Source of the DNA: Artemia franciscana
Taxonomy: Eukaryota; Arthropoda; Branchiopoda; Anostraca; Artemiidae
Direction of reading: 5' to 3'
Length of the DNA: 64,000 bases
Assembly: GCF_032884065.1 (NCBI RefSeq)
Contig: NC_088868.1
Span: 10,726,335-10,790,334 of the forward strand
In this document: in pieces, positions 33,211 through 45,218 of the stretch
How the letters are laid out: each line of letters begins with the position of its first letter
How positions within the stretch are numbered: the stretch's first letter is position 1
The notes under the pieces: model-generated
The model's input: the letters and a program-made list of their open reading frames with translations, nothing else
Told to the model about the DNA's origin: nothing
Database searches by the model: none
Translations under genes and position numbers: made by a program

Positions 33211-34984
33211 TGAAAAAACTAGTTTTTTATTTAAATTATGATAATTTTTTTTAATAATACTGGAAATTCTGGCACGCTTTCTATGGAAAAATTCTCTTAC
33301 CCCATGAAACAATCCTCCATGAAAGATCCTCCCACGTAAATACAAAAATACGGCACAATTTTGAGGCTCGTCACTTTTTATACGTAAGACTAAACTTGAT
33401 CTAACTTATGTATTTGTAATTAGCATACAAATCTGATTCTTTTGATGTATCTATTAATATCAAGATTCTACTTTTTAAAGTTTTGGTTACTATTAAGCCG
33501 GGTCGTGTCTTATTTACAGTTTGTAACCATGAACTGTTTGATTAGCCTAAAAATGGGTATTCTAAAATACTTCCAGAACTGTTGTTACTCACTGAAAAAC
33601 AACGAGGGTTGTAGTGCATAAAAGGTAACACTTCTTTTTAGAATCAAGAGATGAATTGGATATTCTCAAAAATTTCAAGAACTACTCTTCAGTTTTGGAA
33701 GTATTTTAAAAATATCCCATTCATCCATTGATTGTAAAGGGTAGTGTTGTCTTTTGTGCACTATAGGCAATCCTATTATGCTTTCATTAAGAGCAAGATA
33801 TACTTATGGTTTCAATCAGCCTTGGAGTAAGGCATTTCATAGCTTCCAAGTACAAAAATAAATTTTTTTATTTCTATTTTGATCTTGACTAGCCTAATGA
33901 CGTAATATGATTGATGCATCAAAATTATAAAAGAAGTTAAAATTCATGAACTTATGTAATATTTTTAAAAGTTGAATAGATTTTAACCGAAATTCCCAGA
34001 TAGCTGCGATATTCACATACTTGGCTATGTTTGGATATTGTGTTTGCATGCAAATAACCGCATGGGAAACAAGTGTTAATGAAAAAAGCGTGCCTTACTT
34101 TTCGCTTTACCTTTGAGTAGTTCTGTCGTCTTTCTTTTTCTTCAGGCTTTATTTGCACATCGAAAAATCTTTTTGCAAATTGTAAGATTGCAAATAGATT
34201 TTTTTTGCAATTAAACTCTCTTATAAATAAGCTCTAAGCTCATGATTTTAATACAATCACAATCGAAAAATATCCAAGAGAAAAACAACTGTAAATCAAA
34301 CATCTTAATTTTGTCATTGCAACGCTGCCTAACTGCCAATATATTTGAAAATCAGTCCATTTTTGTGAATCAATTTTTACTATTATAACAGACAGGCTGT
34401 AATAGGATATTAGAGGTTAGTCCCCATTTGGAGGTGTGGAGTTAGGCATTCCAAATATCTCCCTGAAGAACAGTCAAGGCTGTAGTTGGATTTGTTGAGT
34501 TTGTATTAGGCCTACCTTCCTCAACCATTTGTAAAATAAGATAAAAGTTATCCCTCTAGGGTTGTACACATTGTCCTGCTTAACAAGTTTTTTTTACCTA
34601 AATAAAGGTTTTGCCAGATACTTACTTTTTAGCAGACTTTGAGGTTTGCCAGGATGTGATTCACTGACATAGCCTAGCCTGTGTGGTTAGATAACTAACA
34701 AACTACATTGCAAAATTGTTATTAGCCTATAAAAACTAGGCAGATATCCCAATAAATGACATACATTATTCATAACAGAGACAATTTCATTTTCTAATTT
34801 CTATTTATATTAAGTTTTAATGTTGCTCCTTACTTTCAGTTGAAAAAAACTTGTTTTTTATGAACCAGAGAAAAGATACTTTCCCCTCCAAGAATTTGAA
34901 TTTGAGGGTCAGTTCAGGATATATGTGTTATGCTAAGAGATACACTAGAAAAGTTTGTTCATCTTATGGTTAGCTTCTCTAGTA
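33211..34984. other. Unit 1, non-coding segment with small inverted repeats
   Basis: 33450-33560 contains part of the repeat at 41375 in reverse orientation ('ttaagccgggtcgtg'). 33613-33660 and 33717-33770 are mutually inverted. A minus-strand 68-codon frame at 33952-34158 persists in all three units only because the units are nearly identical. Confidence 0.45.
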
Positions 34985-35099
34985 AATGTATCACAGTTCA
35001 TATTAATGATTTACCAATAAAATGAACATACCACTTGATGCCTTTTCTATGCTCTTTACAAATATAGTAATAACAAATTCAAATTTAAGCACTTTTTGA
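34985..35099 (+). repeat. Left inverted arm flanking the LINE, unit 1
   Basis: About 115 bp complementary to 40053-40177 (roughly 85 percent) and related to the arms of the palindrome at 40391-41022. The LINE lies between these arms. Confidence 0.7.
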
Positions 35100-35405
35100 G
35101 CTATAAAAAATAGCAAATTCTCCATTAAGCCATCAACCATTGATGATGGTGATACAAACTTTATTGATATGCTGTGACCTAGTTTAAATTTATCCAACAT
35201 TTCCTATAGACAGAGTGTTTCTTTTCCAATGTGTTATATACTAGTGGATACAGAAAAAAAATGCTTAACAAAATAATACCATTTTCATCTTATTCTGTTT
35301 TTAATTAGACAATCACTTTATTTGTGATAAGAGCCATGTCACTGAATTAATATCGATTATCTTTCAACTGTTTTCTTTGAAGTTGTAATAAGTTTTGTCA
35401 ATATT

Positions 35406-36784
35406 ATGTCTAAATTGACAGTTAAAAGTGTTGGCGTGTCTGATGAATTGGGAAAAAGACCTGAAAAGCATGTTTGAGAAAGCCCCTCCAAGTCATACTG
35501 CTGTATGAAATGCCTAACAGGCCTTGACAAGAGTTCTAAATGTTTGCAGTGCAACTCTTGTAGCAAATGGAAATGTGCTATTTGTTTAAATTTGAATGAT
35601 GAAGAATTTGCTGCATTGAGCTTGGCTACTAGTAAGCTTGAGTGCACATGGAACTATTCTAAATAACTTACAAGCCCACCAACTCATGCCTCCAGTGTAG
35701 CAGACATAATGTCTGCCGTTTCAGCTGCCATGTTGCCATTCCAGACAACTATCACCCAGACACTAACTGAACTGGTCAATAGTACCATGGATACATTGAA
35801 AGCAGACTTCAAACTTTTAAACACTTAAGTGGTTACTATTGAACAAAACCTCTCCACGAAGTGTGATGATAAGATTACTTGGTCAATTGCCTGAGAAGAA
35901 ATCAAATCTGACAGGCCTTGATGAGAGTTCTAAATGTTTACAGTGCAACTCTTGCAGCAAATGGACATGTGCTATTTGTTTATATTTGAATGATGAAGAA
36001 TTTTGCTGCATTGAGCTTGGCTACTAGTAAGCTTGAGTGTGCATGGAACTGTTCTAAATGCCTTACAAGCCCACCAACTCATGCCTCCAGTGTAGCAGAC
36101 ATAACGTCTGCCATTTCAGCCGCCATGTTGCCATTCCAGACAACTATCACCCAGACACTAACTGAACTGGTCAATAGTACCATGGATACATTGAAAGCAG
36201 ACTTCAAACTTTTAAACACTAAAGTGGTTACTATTGAACAAAACCTCTCCACAAAGTGTGATGAAAAAACTACTTGGTTGATTGCCCAAGAAGAAATCAA
36301 ATCTGCTAATGTCTCAGCCCTGAGTGCATCCAATATTATACAAATAGTGCAAGCTGAAAAGAATCTTGATAGTCAAAAATTAAATATTGTTGCACTTGGA
36401 ATACCAGTGTCTGGTGACCCATCTATTTTTATTCAAGATTATTTAGTGCAGCAGTATTGCATCAATCCTGGCAAGCTAATTGATGTTAGATATTTGCAAT
36501 CTTGTCCAAATTCAACCCCAAGCCAACATCCTCCACTGGTAATTTTTACTGTGTCCGATTTTGAGGTTAAGAAAAAGATCCTTCAGAAATCATTTGAGCT
36601 CAGAGCAGACATCCAGTTTTGATCCAACCAATCCAGGGAGGATCGCCTTAAACATAGAGAGCTTGTTCAGCAACTGAAAGAGAGAACAGTGTTAGGTAGA
36701 AAAAATCTTGTAATCAGGAACTTGGAAATCATCATAAAAAACAACGCAGACCTGCTAGGACTGCAGTTCCACAGCAGGGGATGA
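35406..36784 (+). pseudogene. CR1-group LINE ORF1 with duplicated PHD finger, unit 1
   Basis: ORF1 of CR1/L2-type LINEs often carries a PHD-type zinc finger and binds nucleic acid. The frame begins MSKLTVKSVGVSDELGK and is soon stopped. A Cys-rich finger (KCLQCNSCSKW then CAICL, then a CxxC) appears twice because 35517-35910 is tandemly duplicated at 35911-36304 (about 94 percent). The first copy has several stops; the second has a one-T insertion near 36000 that splits the finger. The open part 35990-36622 continues with a coiled-coil-like region and a basic end. After a TGA at 36620 the same frame goes on with NQSREDRLKHRELVQQLKER, typical of a CR1 ORF1 C-terminus, to 36784. Confidence 0.75.
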
Positions 36785-36851
36785 TTTTGGATTAAGTTGT
36801 ATTGTTTCTCATCTGGACAGACAAGAGTCACCAGATGAGAGTGTAAATAGT

Positions 36852-39759
36852 TTGTTTGTTTCAGTTGATGATGATGTTTCATGTATTAATGAGTTGTCCT
36901 CAAGTAGTTCCCATTTTTTCAGTGCTAATTCAACAGTTTCTTCTGATGCTTCATCAACTGAGCCTCTTTCTGCTGGTGTTTTTTTGCTAATAAATCATCT
37001 CTGCACAGTGCAACCAAAAGTGCAACTTGTCATGCAAATGATATTGGAAAATTAAGGATTCTTAGTGCAAATGCTGATGGCCTCTTCAACAAGGTTCCAG
37101 AACTCCATCTCTGCCTAGCAAAAGAAATAGTTGATATTGCAGCCATATCTGAGATATGCCCCAAAAATGTGAAACAGCCTCTTACAGCCCAAGCACTTGA
37201 AATCAGTGGATACCAACTCATATCTAACATTGAGTCCGATGCCTACAGGAGAGGTGTTGGAATATATGTAAAAAGTAGTTTCAAGGTAAGCACTTTGATT
37301 CCTTCTTCCCATTGCTGTGTTTGGGTTGAGAATGTCTGGGTTAGACTGCAGTGTGGTAATTCTACAATGGTGGTCAGAGTGGTTTATTGTAGTCCTAATA
37401 CTCCCTCTTGCCTTGAATCAGAACAGTATCTTGCTAATATCATTTCTGATATTATCAAAGACACTTGCAACCAACATGTGGTGATTCTTGGAGACTTCAA
37501 TTTTCCTGATTATGACTAGGTTGATGGTTCTGGTTTTTCAGCCAAAGAACAGGAATCTCCATTTCTTACTTGTCTGTCTGAATATTTGCTGTTCCAAACT
37601 GTTGACCAACTTACACGGTATAGAGATGGTCAAGCATCCAACATACTGGACCTAGTTATTCTTAATAATCCAGATTTGTGGACTAAAAATGAATTTCTTG
37701 CCCCTATTGGTAACAGTGATCATGCTGCTATCTCCACAGAATTGCGCTTATCTACTACTCAACCTCTTCCTAAACAACACAAAGTTATTGATTACAGGCG
37801 TATCTCTGAGAGACTTGCTGACTTTGATTGGAATACCATATTCACTTCAGATATTGAAGAATCTTGGCAGAAATTAAAAGCTGTATTGCTAGTTTTTGAA
37901 AAAGCTCACACTAGAGCATTTTGGAGGAGATAGGCAAAAACAATACCTTTCATGACTTGTCTAACTAGCAAACTACTGAATAGGAAGAATCGAACCTGGA
38001 AACACTTTAAAAAAAGAAAACAGATGCAAACTATCAGAAGTATCAAAAGGCTCGGAATGAGGCCACCAATTCCATCAAACAACTGAAGAAAAGACATGAA
38101 GAAAGGTTAGCTGAAAATATAAAAAATAATCCCAAGCTGTTTTGGCAGTATGCTTCTGTTAAATGTCAAAATAGGCACTCTGTCCCTGATTTGGCTCATC
38201 ATGGTCAGACAGTTTCAGACCCAGCTTTTAAAAGACCCGGCTCAACCAATGCCACCTCTTGAGCTGACTGAGGAGTCTGTTATGAAACAGCTAGCTTTGT
38301 TGGATGTAAATAAATCTGCAGGGCCAGATGGCCTCCACCCCTGTCTCTTGCATAAGTGCAGAATAGAAATAGTATACCCACTTTCAAAGATCATTAGACT
38401 ATCTCTTGATAGCTCAAAGCTTCCTGCTGAGTGGAAAGTGGCATATATTACCCCCATTCACAAAAAGGGAAGGAAAGATTCTGTGGAAAATTACCGACCT
38501 ATTAGTATTACCTCTGTTGTTGTTAAGCTTCTTGAACGTATTGTCAACAAAGCAGTTATTGAACATCTTGATTGGAATAATCTTCTGAACAGCTCTCAAC
38601 ATGGTTTCCAATGCAACAGATCAGTTGACACTAATCTGCTTGAGTCATATGACTATATTACAAAACTACTGGAGTTGGGAATCCCTGTTGACATGATCCT
38701 TCTTGATTTTTCAAAAGCATTTGACAAAGTTTGTCATAGGAGACTTGAGCTTAAGCTACAATCTATTGGTTTGGAGGAAAAAATTCTTAAATAGATCCTG
38801 GATTTCTTGAGGAATCGTATTCAGCATGTAAGACTGTTTGATGCAGATGGCAATTCTATTCTCCTCTCAGAATGTTATCAGTGGGGTTCCACAGGGTAGT
38901 GTTCTTGGCCCCACCATGTTCAATATTTTCATAATGATGCTCCTCTAGCGCTTAAAAGCAGAATGACGTTACATGCTGATGATTCCAAGGTAATTGGTCC
39001 AGCTAGCACTCTTGAAGATACTTCCCAACTTCAAAATGACCTTCATCCCCCTAGCGTGTGGGCGAAAATCTTGGCTACTCACTTTCAATGTGTCAAAATG
39101 TCATGTTTTACACTTTGGGCACAAGAATATCAATACAACTTACTCTCTTTATGGTCAGCTCCTTTCTCCAGTGTTGGAAGAACATGACCTAGGAGTAATT
39201 GTTGACAATGATCTTAAATTTAGCACTCATGCAAAGAAGGCAGCAGCATCAGCTAGCTCATCACTAGGGCTCTTAAAAAAAGACAATTTCCTCCCGTTCT
39301 CCAAAAATTCTGAGCCTTTTGTATAAAGGACTTGTTCAGCCAAGGCTTGAGACAGGCATGGTCCTTGCATCCCCCGTTTTCAAAAAAGATGTGAAAATTC
39401 TTGAAGATGTCCAGAGAAGAGCCACTTAGATGGTGAGTGGACTGCATGAGCTCCCTTACCCTACAAGGCTATGCAAGCTGAAACTCCCAACTCTGGTTTA
39501 TAGAAGAAGACGGGGTGATGCCATTCTGGTTCATAAACTTATTAATTCCAAGGCAGTTCCTGGTCTTCTTCCTCTGGCGTCTCAGGATTCTTGTACAAGG
39601 GGACATAACTTGAAGTTATCCAGGCATTTCTCCTCAAAGCGGCAATGCGCCCATTTTCTTACCAACCGTGTTGCTAACCTCTGGAACAAATTACTGCCAG
39701 ATACCGTTGCTGCCCAAACCACAGACAGCTTTAAAAACCATCTTGACAACGAATGGTAA
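36852..39759 (+). pseudogene. CR1-group LINE ORF2 (endonuclease plus RT), unit 1
   Basis: Remnant of the endonuclease/RT protein. Endonuclease, 37045-37935: 'LRILSANADGLFNK', 'VVILGDFNFPDYD' and 'GNSDHAAI'. Linker, then RT, 38220-39200: 'NKSAGPDGLHP', 'YITPIHKKGRK', 'ENYRPISITSVV', 'LLDFSKAFDKV', 'GVPQGSVLGP' and 'HADD' (where FADD is usual). The C-terminal region has 'DLGVIVDNDLKFS', 'LEDVQRRAT' and 'RRRRGDAILVHKL', characteristic of CR1-group elements. Lesions here include TAG at 37517 after FPDYD, a frameshift in the linker, TAG after EEKILK near 38792, a frameshift before VPQGS, a one-base loss near 38933 (this copy only), a frameshift near 39070, an A-run frameshift near 39280, and TAG before MVSGL at 39427. 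Confidence 0.85.
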
Positions 39760-40052
39760 AAAAAAGGAATGGAAGTATAACTGGGAAGCACTTGAATCAG
39801 CAACATCAAACCACTAGTCAAGTGTATGTATTCAACTATGTGTCATGTGTTATCAACTCTGGAGTTTCTACAAGGAAAAATCCTTATATTGCTCCAAGCT
39901 GCAATTTAAGGTAATTAAAGCATGATTTATCTGTTGTTTTCAAAAAAATAATACTATGTTATCTCAGTGCTGTTTTCTTGGTCATTTTCAACAAAATAAT
40001 AATACATTTTCTAAGTGCCAAAATTATTTATAGTTAGGTTAGGCTGGGTTAG

Positions 40053-40177
40053 GTCAAAAAGTGCATAAATTTGAATTTGCAATAGAATCAATGATTATAT
40101 TTGTAAAGAGCATAAAAAAGGCATCAAATGGTATGTTCACTTTATTGGTAAGTCAGTTATATGAACTATGATACATT
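40053..40177 (-). repeat. Right inverted arm flanking the LINE, unit 1
   Basis: Complement of 34985-35099. It begins about 290 bp past the ORF2 stop, leaving room for a short LINE 3' UTR inside the arms. Confidence 0.7.
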
Positions 40178-40390
40178 AACTCCTTCTCCTAAGTAAGGCA
40201 AGATTTATTTGCAACATTCCAGCCTGATTATATAATGTGTTTGTTTTACAAAATTTTCTCTGCAGTCTATCTGTTTTGGGATTGTTTAATACAAACTGAG
40301 AAGGAAAGCTGTATAGCCTACAAATCGTTTTAAATTTGCTTAGGCTTACACCATGGTCCAAAAACCAGTATTTGGTCAGTAGATTTTAAT

Positions 40391-41022
40391 ACCTGGGGTA
40401 AAATTGGTGCAAACAGTATTACTGGCTTTCATATAAAGTGAATATACCACTCAATGCCTTGTTTTATGCTCTTTACAAATATAATAATTGCTTCTACTGC
40501 AAATTCAGATTTAAGCACTTTGTGACCTCTTGATCTCTTAAAAATGACCTATATATAGGGTCATTACAAATCTGTAATAGTTTAGAAACAAATTTGGGCT
40601 ATATATTTGCACATCAGGGGGGTGGGGATAAAGCATAGCATATATTAAATACATAAACTAACCATTGCTTTATTTTTTTATGTTTTATGTGTTTATGTGT
40701 TTTTTTAATGAGAAGAGAAATACCAGTGCAACAGCACAAACACATAAAAAATACAGCAATGGTTAGTTTACGTATTTAATATATGCTATGCTTAACCCCC
40801 CCCCCCCTGATAGGCAAATATATAGCCTAAATTTGTTTCTAACTATTACAGATTTGTAATGACCCCATATATAGGTCATTTTTTAGAGGTCAAAAAGTGC
40901 TTAAATCTGAATTTGCGTTAGAATTGATTATTATATTTGTAAACAGCATTAAAAAAGGCATCGAGTGGTATATTCACTTTACATGAAAGCCAGTAATACT
41001 GTTTGCACCAATTTTACCATAC
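40391..41022. repeat. Large palindrome (fold-back), unit 1
   Basis: Arms of about 300 bp (40391-40700 and about 40731-41022), roughly 90 percent or more complementary, with a 30-nt loop. Outer ends are 'acctggggtaaaattggtgc' and its complement; inside are the words shared with the LINE-flanking arms. A G-run (left) and a C-run (right) face each other. No ORF. Confidence 0.85.
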
Positions 41023-41374
41023 CTGGCTTTGGCAGTTCTTATCAGAGTAGTGAATTTCCAAAAAAAAAATCCCAACTCTTGGTCATCCTTGGATAATTCT
41101 TCAGGGATAACTTTGAGATGAATATTTATTTGAATGCCAATATTGAGTTAACCTGTGTGCTATATACATCCATGTTAAATTGGGTTCTGTAGTTTGTCTT
41201 TTTCATTTTAAAACTTTTTTTTATGCTTTGCTACCTATTTTATTCTTTCAGCTTTGGCTTGTAATAAATTTATATTTCATCATATATCCAGTTTATTATA
41301 TCATATATCATGTAGCCAGCACTTTACCCTCATTAAAGATAATTCTTAGACACCTTTCAAACAGTTCATGGTAA

Positions 41375-42250
41375 CGAACTGTAGTAAGGAGCGACCCGGC
41401 TCAATAGTAACCAAAACTCTAAAAATTGAATTTCGATATCAATAGCTACACCAAAAGAATGGCATTTTAATGCTGATTTTAAATATATAAGTTTCATCAA
41501 GTTTAGTCTTACCCATCAAAAGTTACGAGCCTGAGAAAATTTGCCTTATTTAAGAAAATAGGGGGAAACACCCCCTAAAAGTCATAGAATCTTAACGAAA
41601 ATCACACCATCAGATTTAGCGTATCAGAGAACACTACTGTAGAAGTTTCAAGCTCCTATCTACAAAAATGTGGAATTTTGTATTTTTTGCCAGAAGACAA
41701 ATCATGGGTGTGTGTTTATTTATTTTTATTTTTTTTTATTTTTTTTTTCCTTTTCCCAGGGGTAATCGTATAGACCAAGTGGTCCTAGAATGTCGCAGGA
41801 GGGCTCATTCTAACGGAAATGAAAAGTTCTAGTGCCCTTTTTAAGTGACCAAAAAAATTGGAGGGCATCTAGGCCCCCTCCCACGGTCATTTTTTCCCAA
41901 AGTCAACGGATCAAAATTTTGAGATAGCCATTTTGTTCAGCATAGTCGAAAACCATAATAACTGTATTTGGGGATGATTTACTCCCCCACAATCCCTGGG
42001 GGAGGGGCTGCAAGTTACAAACTTTGACCAGTGTTTACATATAGTAATGGTTATTGGGAAGTGTACAGACGTTTTCAGGGGGATTTATTTTGTTTGGGGG
42101 GTGGGGCTGAGGGAAGGGGGCTATGTTGGAGGATCTTTCTTTGGAGGAATCTGTCATGGGGGAAGAAAAATTCAAGGAAAGGGGCGCATGATTTTCTAGC
42201 ATTACTATAAGAAAACAATGAAAAATAAACATGAAAACGTTTTTTCAAAT
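41375..42250. repeat. Dispersed repeat with 'gtaaggagcgacccggctc', unit 1
   Basis: A block starting 'cgaactgtagtaaggagcga' and running through G-rich 'ggagggcatctaggccccc' segments. Part of it occurs inverted at 33450-33560, and a shortened version of the 'ggagggcaactaggcc' segment lies at 42600-42660. Probably a non-autonomous transposon; ends are not defined. Confidence 0.5.
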
Positions 42251-42269
42251 GAAAGGAAGGAGTTGTGTT

Positions 42270-42540
42270 GAAACTTAAAACGAACAGAGATTATAACGCA
42301 TATGAGGGGTTCTAAAAATACTTTAGCATAAAGAGCGAGGTATTTAGGAGGAGACAAATACCTTGCTATTTATGCTAAAGTATTTTTAGTAATTTCAACT
42401 ATTTATTCTACGGCCTCTCTGATTCAGGGGTTGGGACAAAACTTAAGATTTAGTGTAAAGAGCGAGGTATTAACGAGGATACAAACCCCCTTGTATACAT
42501 AATAAAAATATAAGATTATGAAAGTTTGTTATGTAAGTTG
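42270..42540. mobile_element. Rearranged MITE-family copy, unit 1
   Basis: 'gaaacttaaaacgaacagag', 'atactttagcataaagagcgaggta' (in part) and its complement 'cttgctatttatgctaaagt' lie close together, followed by a second 'agagcgaggtatt' block. It looks like two overlapping or partly deleted copies of the MITE family. Confidence 0.45.
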
Positions 42541-42808
42541 CTAATTTATAAGTTACGTATATTTTTTACTATTAAAAACGTTCGTTAAAAATTAGAAGTT
42601 CTAGTTGCCTTTTTAAGCAACCGAAAAATTGGAGGGCAACTAGGCCTCCTTCTCCACCCCTTATTTCTCAAAATCGTCTGATCAAAACTAAGAGAAAGCC
42701 ATTTAGCCAAAAAAAGAATTAATATACAAATTTCATTTTAATAATTTATGTGCGGAGAGCCAAAACCAAACATGCATTAATTCAAAAACGTTCAGAAATT
42801 AAATAAAA

Positions 42809-43086
42809 AAAACTAATTTTTTAGCTGAAAGTAAGGAGCGACATTAAAACTTAAAACGAACAGAAATTACTCCGTATATAAAATGGGTCGTCCCCTCCAC
42901 AATCCTTAGCTCTTTACGCTAAAGTTTGACTCTTTTGCCACAATTCTACTTTTTAAAAAAATTAAAAGCTTTAGCGTAAAGAGCGAGGGATTGCAGAGGG
43001 GACAACCCATTTTATATACGGAGTAATTTCTTTTCGTTTTAAGTTTTAATGTCGCTCCTTACTTTCAGCTAAAGAAATTAGTTTTT
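42809..43086. mobile_element. MITE b in unit 1, near-perfect arms
   Basis: Arms of about 120 bp from 'aaactaattttttagctg' inwards to 'ctctttacgctaaag', about 95 percent complementary, with a short centre. It is the best-preserved copy of the family and ends only 43 bp before the unit junction. Confidence 0.8.
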
Positions 43087-44159
43087 GTTTATTTAATTAT
43101 GGACAGTGTCTATTCTGTTTTAAAAAACACATTAAAAAAGATGAAAAAAAAATATCCGAAGAACAATTTATATTATTAATTCAGATCTTTAAGGGTAAGT
43201 TCAGGGGAATTTTTAACTAGCCGGAAGGCACTATATGTAAAATTACGCTAACGGAATCAAGATGAAACACTTAGGGAATCCTTTAAGGGTTTTAATTAAA
43301 GGAAAAAACCGTATGCAGGCAGGGTTTCAAAAGGTTCATATAAGCAATACCATAGATAGCACCACCCTAAAATAGCTAGAAATTTCATTGAAACCTTTAA
43401 AGGATCTAATTCTATTCAAAATTCAAAGTTATGGTGGCATTTTAAAGAGTAATAAGATATTGGAGGGCAAGAAGCCCTTTTCTCAAACCCTTTCATTTTC
43501 TAAGCTCATCCAGTAAAAATTTTGAGACAACCATTTTCTTCAGAATAGTGGAATGATCGAGAAACTACGTCTTTAAGGATATAAGGCATGTCACTCCTCC
43601 CCCCACAATTATGCAATCGGCCCACTATGCTTTAAAACTAAACTTATGCTTTAACGTTTTTTAAACATTATTTTAAAGTAAATCATACGGCATTTAGTTT
43701 ATGGTTGCCAATATGACATCTCAGCAATATACCGAGAACGACTGGGGATAATAAGTTGAAACTATTGAGGATACTACTATTACTACTTCTGCTCTTACAA
43801 TTCAAATAAATAAAAAGAATTTAAGTGTATCTAAGTATTCAATGAGTATCGATAGAGTATTTTGGGAGTGATATTAAGTTTTTTTTCAGGTCAGCTTCAG
43901 AGGCTATAAATTAAATTAACAAGTACTGTTTGTGTAAGGATTAAAAATTGTTGAAAAGTTCTCCAAAACACAAATAGTAACCAATACTATGGATTCTTAT
44001 TGAAAAAAACTGGAAAGATACAAAATATTATTTTTCCAGTAAAAAGACTATGTCAATAAAAAACGAACAGAAATCAGTTTAAAAACTTTTTCCAGAAAAC
44101 AAGTTATTCAACAAAAAGTAAAGAGCAACCTTAAGCCAAGAATATGTAAAAAAAAGGTA

Positions 44160-44643
44160 GAATAATCTTCCAAGCATAAAACTACCACAAATCACTATCA
44201 ATAAATAAATAAAATTCAAAATGAGCAGAAATTAGATTAAACTAGTCAAACTCAAAACGAGCAAACCTTAACACTAGCAAGGCTGATGACCCCTATGTTT
44301 TCTCATGACCTGAACACAATTTGCACTTTACTGAAAACAAAACACGTTTAAAATGTTTTCACTTTTATTACTTTCATAAATAAAAAATTATCAAAAACCT
44401 TTAAGGAATAAATGTCAGTATATGTCAATTAAACTGACAATTCTCAGTCATTTTTTTGTTTTTTTGTTTTTTTTTAGTAAATTGCAAATTGTGCTCTGGT
44501 ATTTAGAAGGTATTGGGAATATTAGTCTTATGATGTTAATTTTTTGCTGGTTTTGAGTTTGACTTGGCTATTTATTGTAATTTCTTTTCGTCTTGAGTTC
44601 ATTGATAGTAATTTGTGGTAGTTTTACGCTTAAAAGATTATTT
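44160..44643. mobile_element. Fold-back element in unit 2
   Basis: Same as 32152-32636, with one fewer A in the flanking A-run. Confidence 0.55.
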
Positions 44644-44937
44644 GGCTTTAGTTTTGCTCATCCTTGGACTGATGGAGCTCTTTACTTTTCTTTGAAATAC
44701 TTATTTTCTGGAAAAGTTTTTTTTATTAATCCAAAAGAAAACAACAACTAAACACACAAGATGAAGAAAAAAATGAAACGCTAAAAAACAAAACAAATGC
44801 ACACAAATCATATTATAAAATGTTTCTGAAACTGCTGTAACTCACTGAACAAAAAACGATTGTCTATAATGCACAAAAAGGTAACGCTCCTTTTTAGAAT
44901 TTAATGAAAAATGACAAGTTTCCACAACTGAAACTAC

Positions 44938-45218
44938 GGAGCAACATTAAAACTTAAACGAACAGAAATTATTGCGTTTATGAGGGGATTCACCCCTCAT
45001 CAATACTTCGCTCTTTAAGCTAAAGTTCGAATTTTGTTCTAATTCTATAACAGTGACCCTTGGATCTAAAAGACCGCTTAATCTGAATTAATACTTCTTT
45101 AGAAAGTACCGAAAAAACTTCAGCGTAAACAACAAGATATCAACAAGGGGATGAACCCCCTTATATACGTAATAATTTTTGTTACTTTTAAGTTTAAATG
45201 CTGCTCCTTACTTTCATT
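44938..45218. mobile_element. MITE a in unit 2
   Basis: Same as 32931-33210, with a few substitutions in the centre ('gaccgcttaatctg' here against 'gaccgtttaatcag'). Confidence 0.65.

Larger units (their letters stand above)
31101..43129 (+). repeat. 12-kb tandem unit, copy 1
   Basis: First of three head-to-tail copies. The left edge is sharp: 'cattaaaaaagatg' continues identically at 43130 and 55139, but upstream sequence differs (unique DNA here, the unit's own right end there). Length is 12,029 bp. Contents in order: fold-back, MITE, arm-flanked CR1-group LINE, large palindrome, dispersed repeat, MITE. Confidence 0.93.

Noticed and set aside
33952..34158. 68-codon minus-strand frame present in all three units, with a donor-like 'gtaaag' inside
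   Set aside because: Conservation is explained by the near-identity of the units. No acceptor or homology supports an exon.
35357..35647. 96-codon minus-strand frame in each unit
   Set aside because: Antisense to LINE ORF1.
41180..41374. 64-codon hydrophobic frame in unit 1
   Set aside because: Broken in unit 2 by a single added T. AT-rich chance frame.
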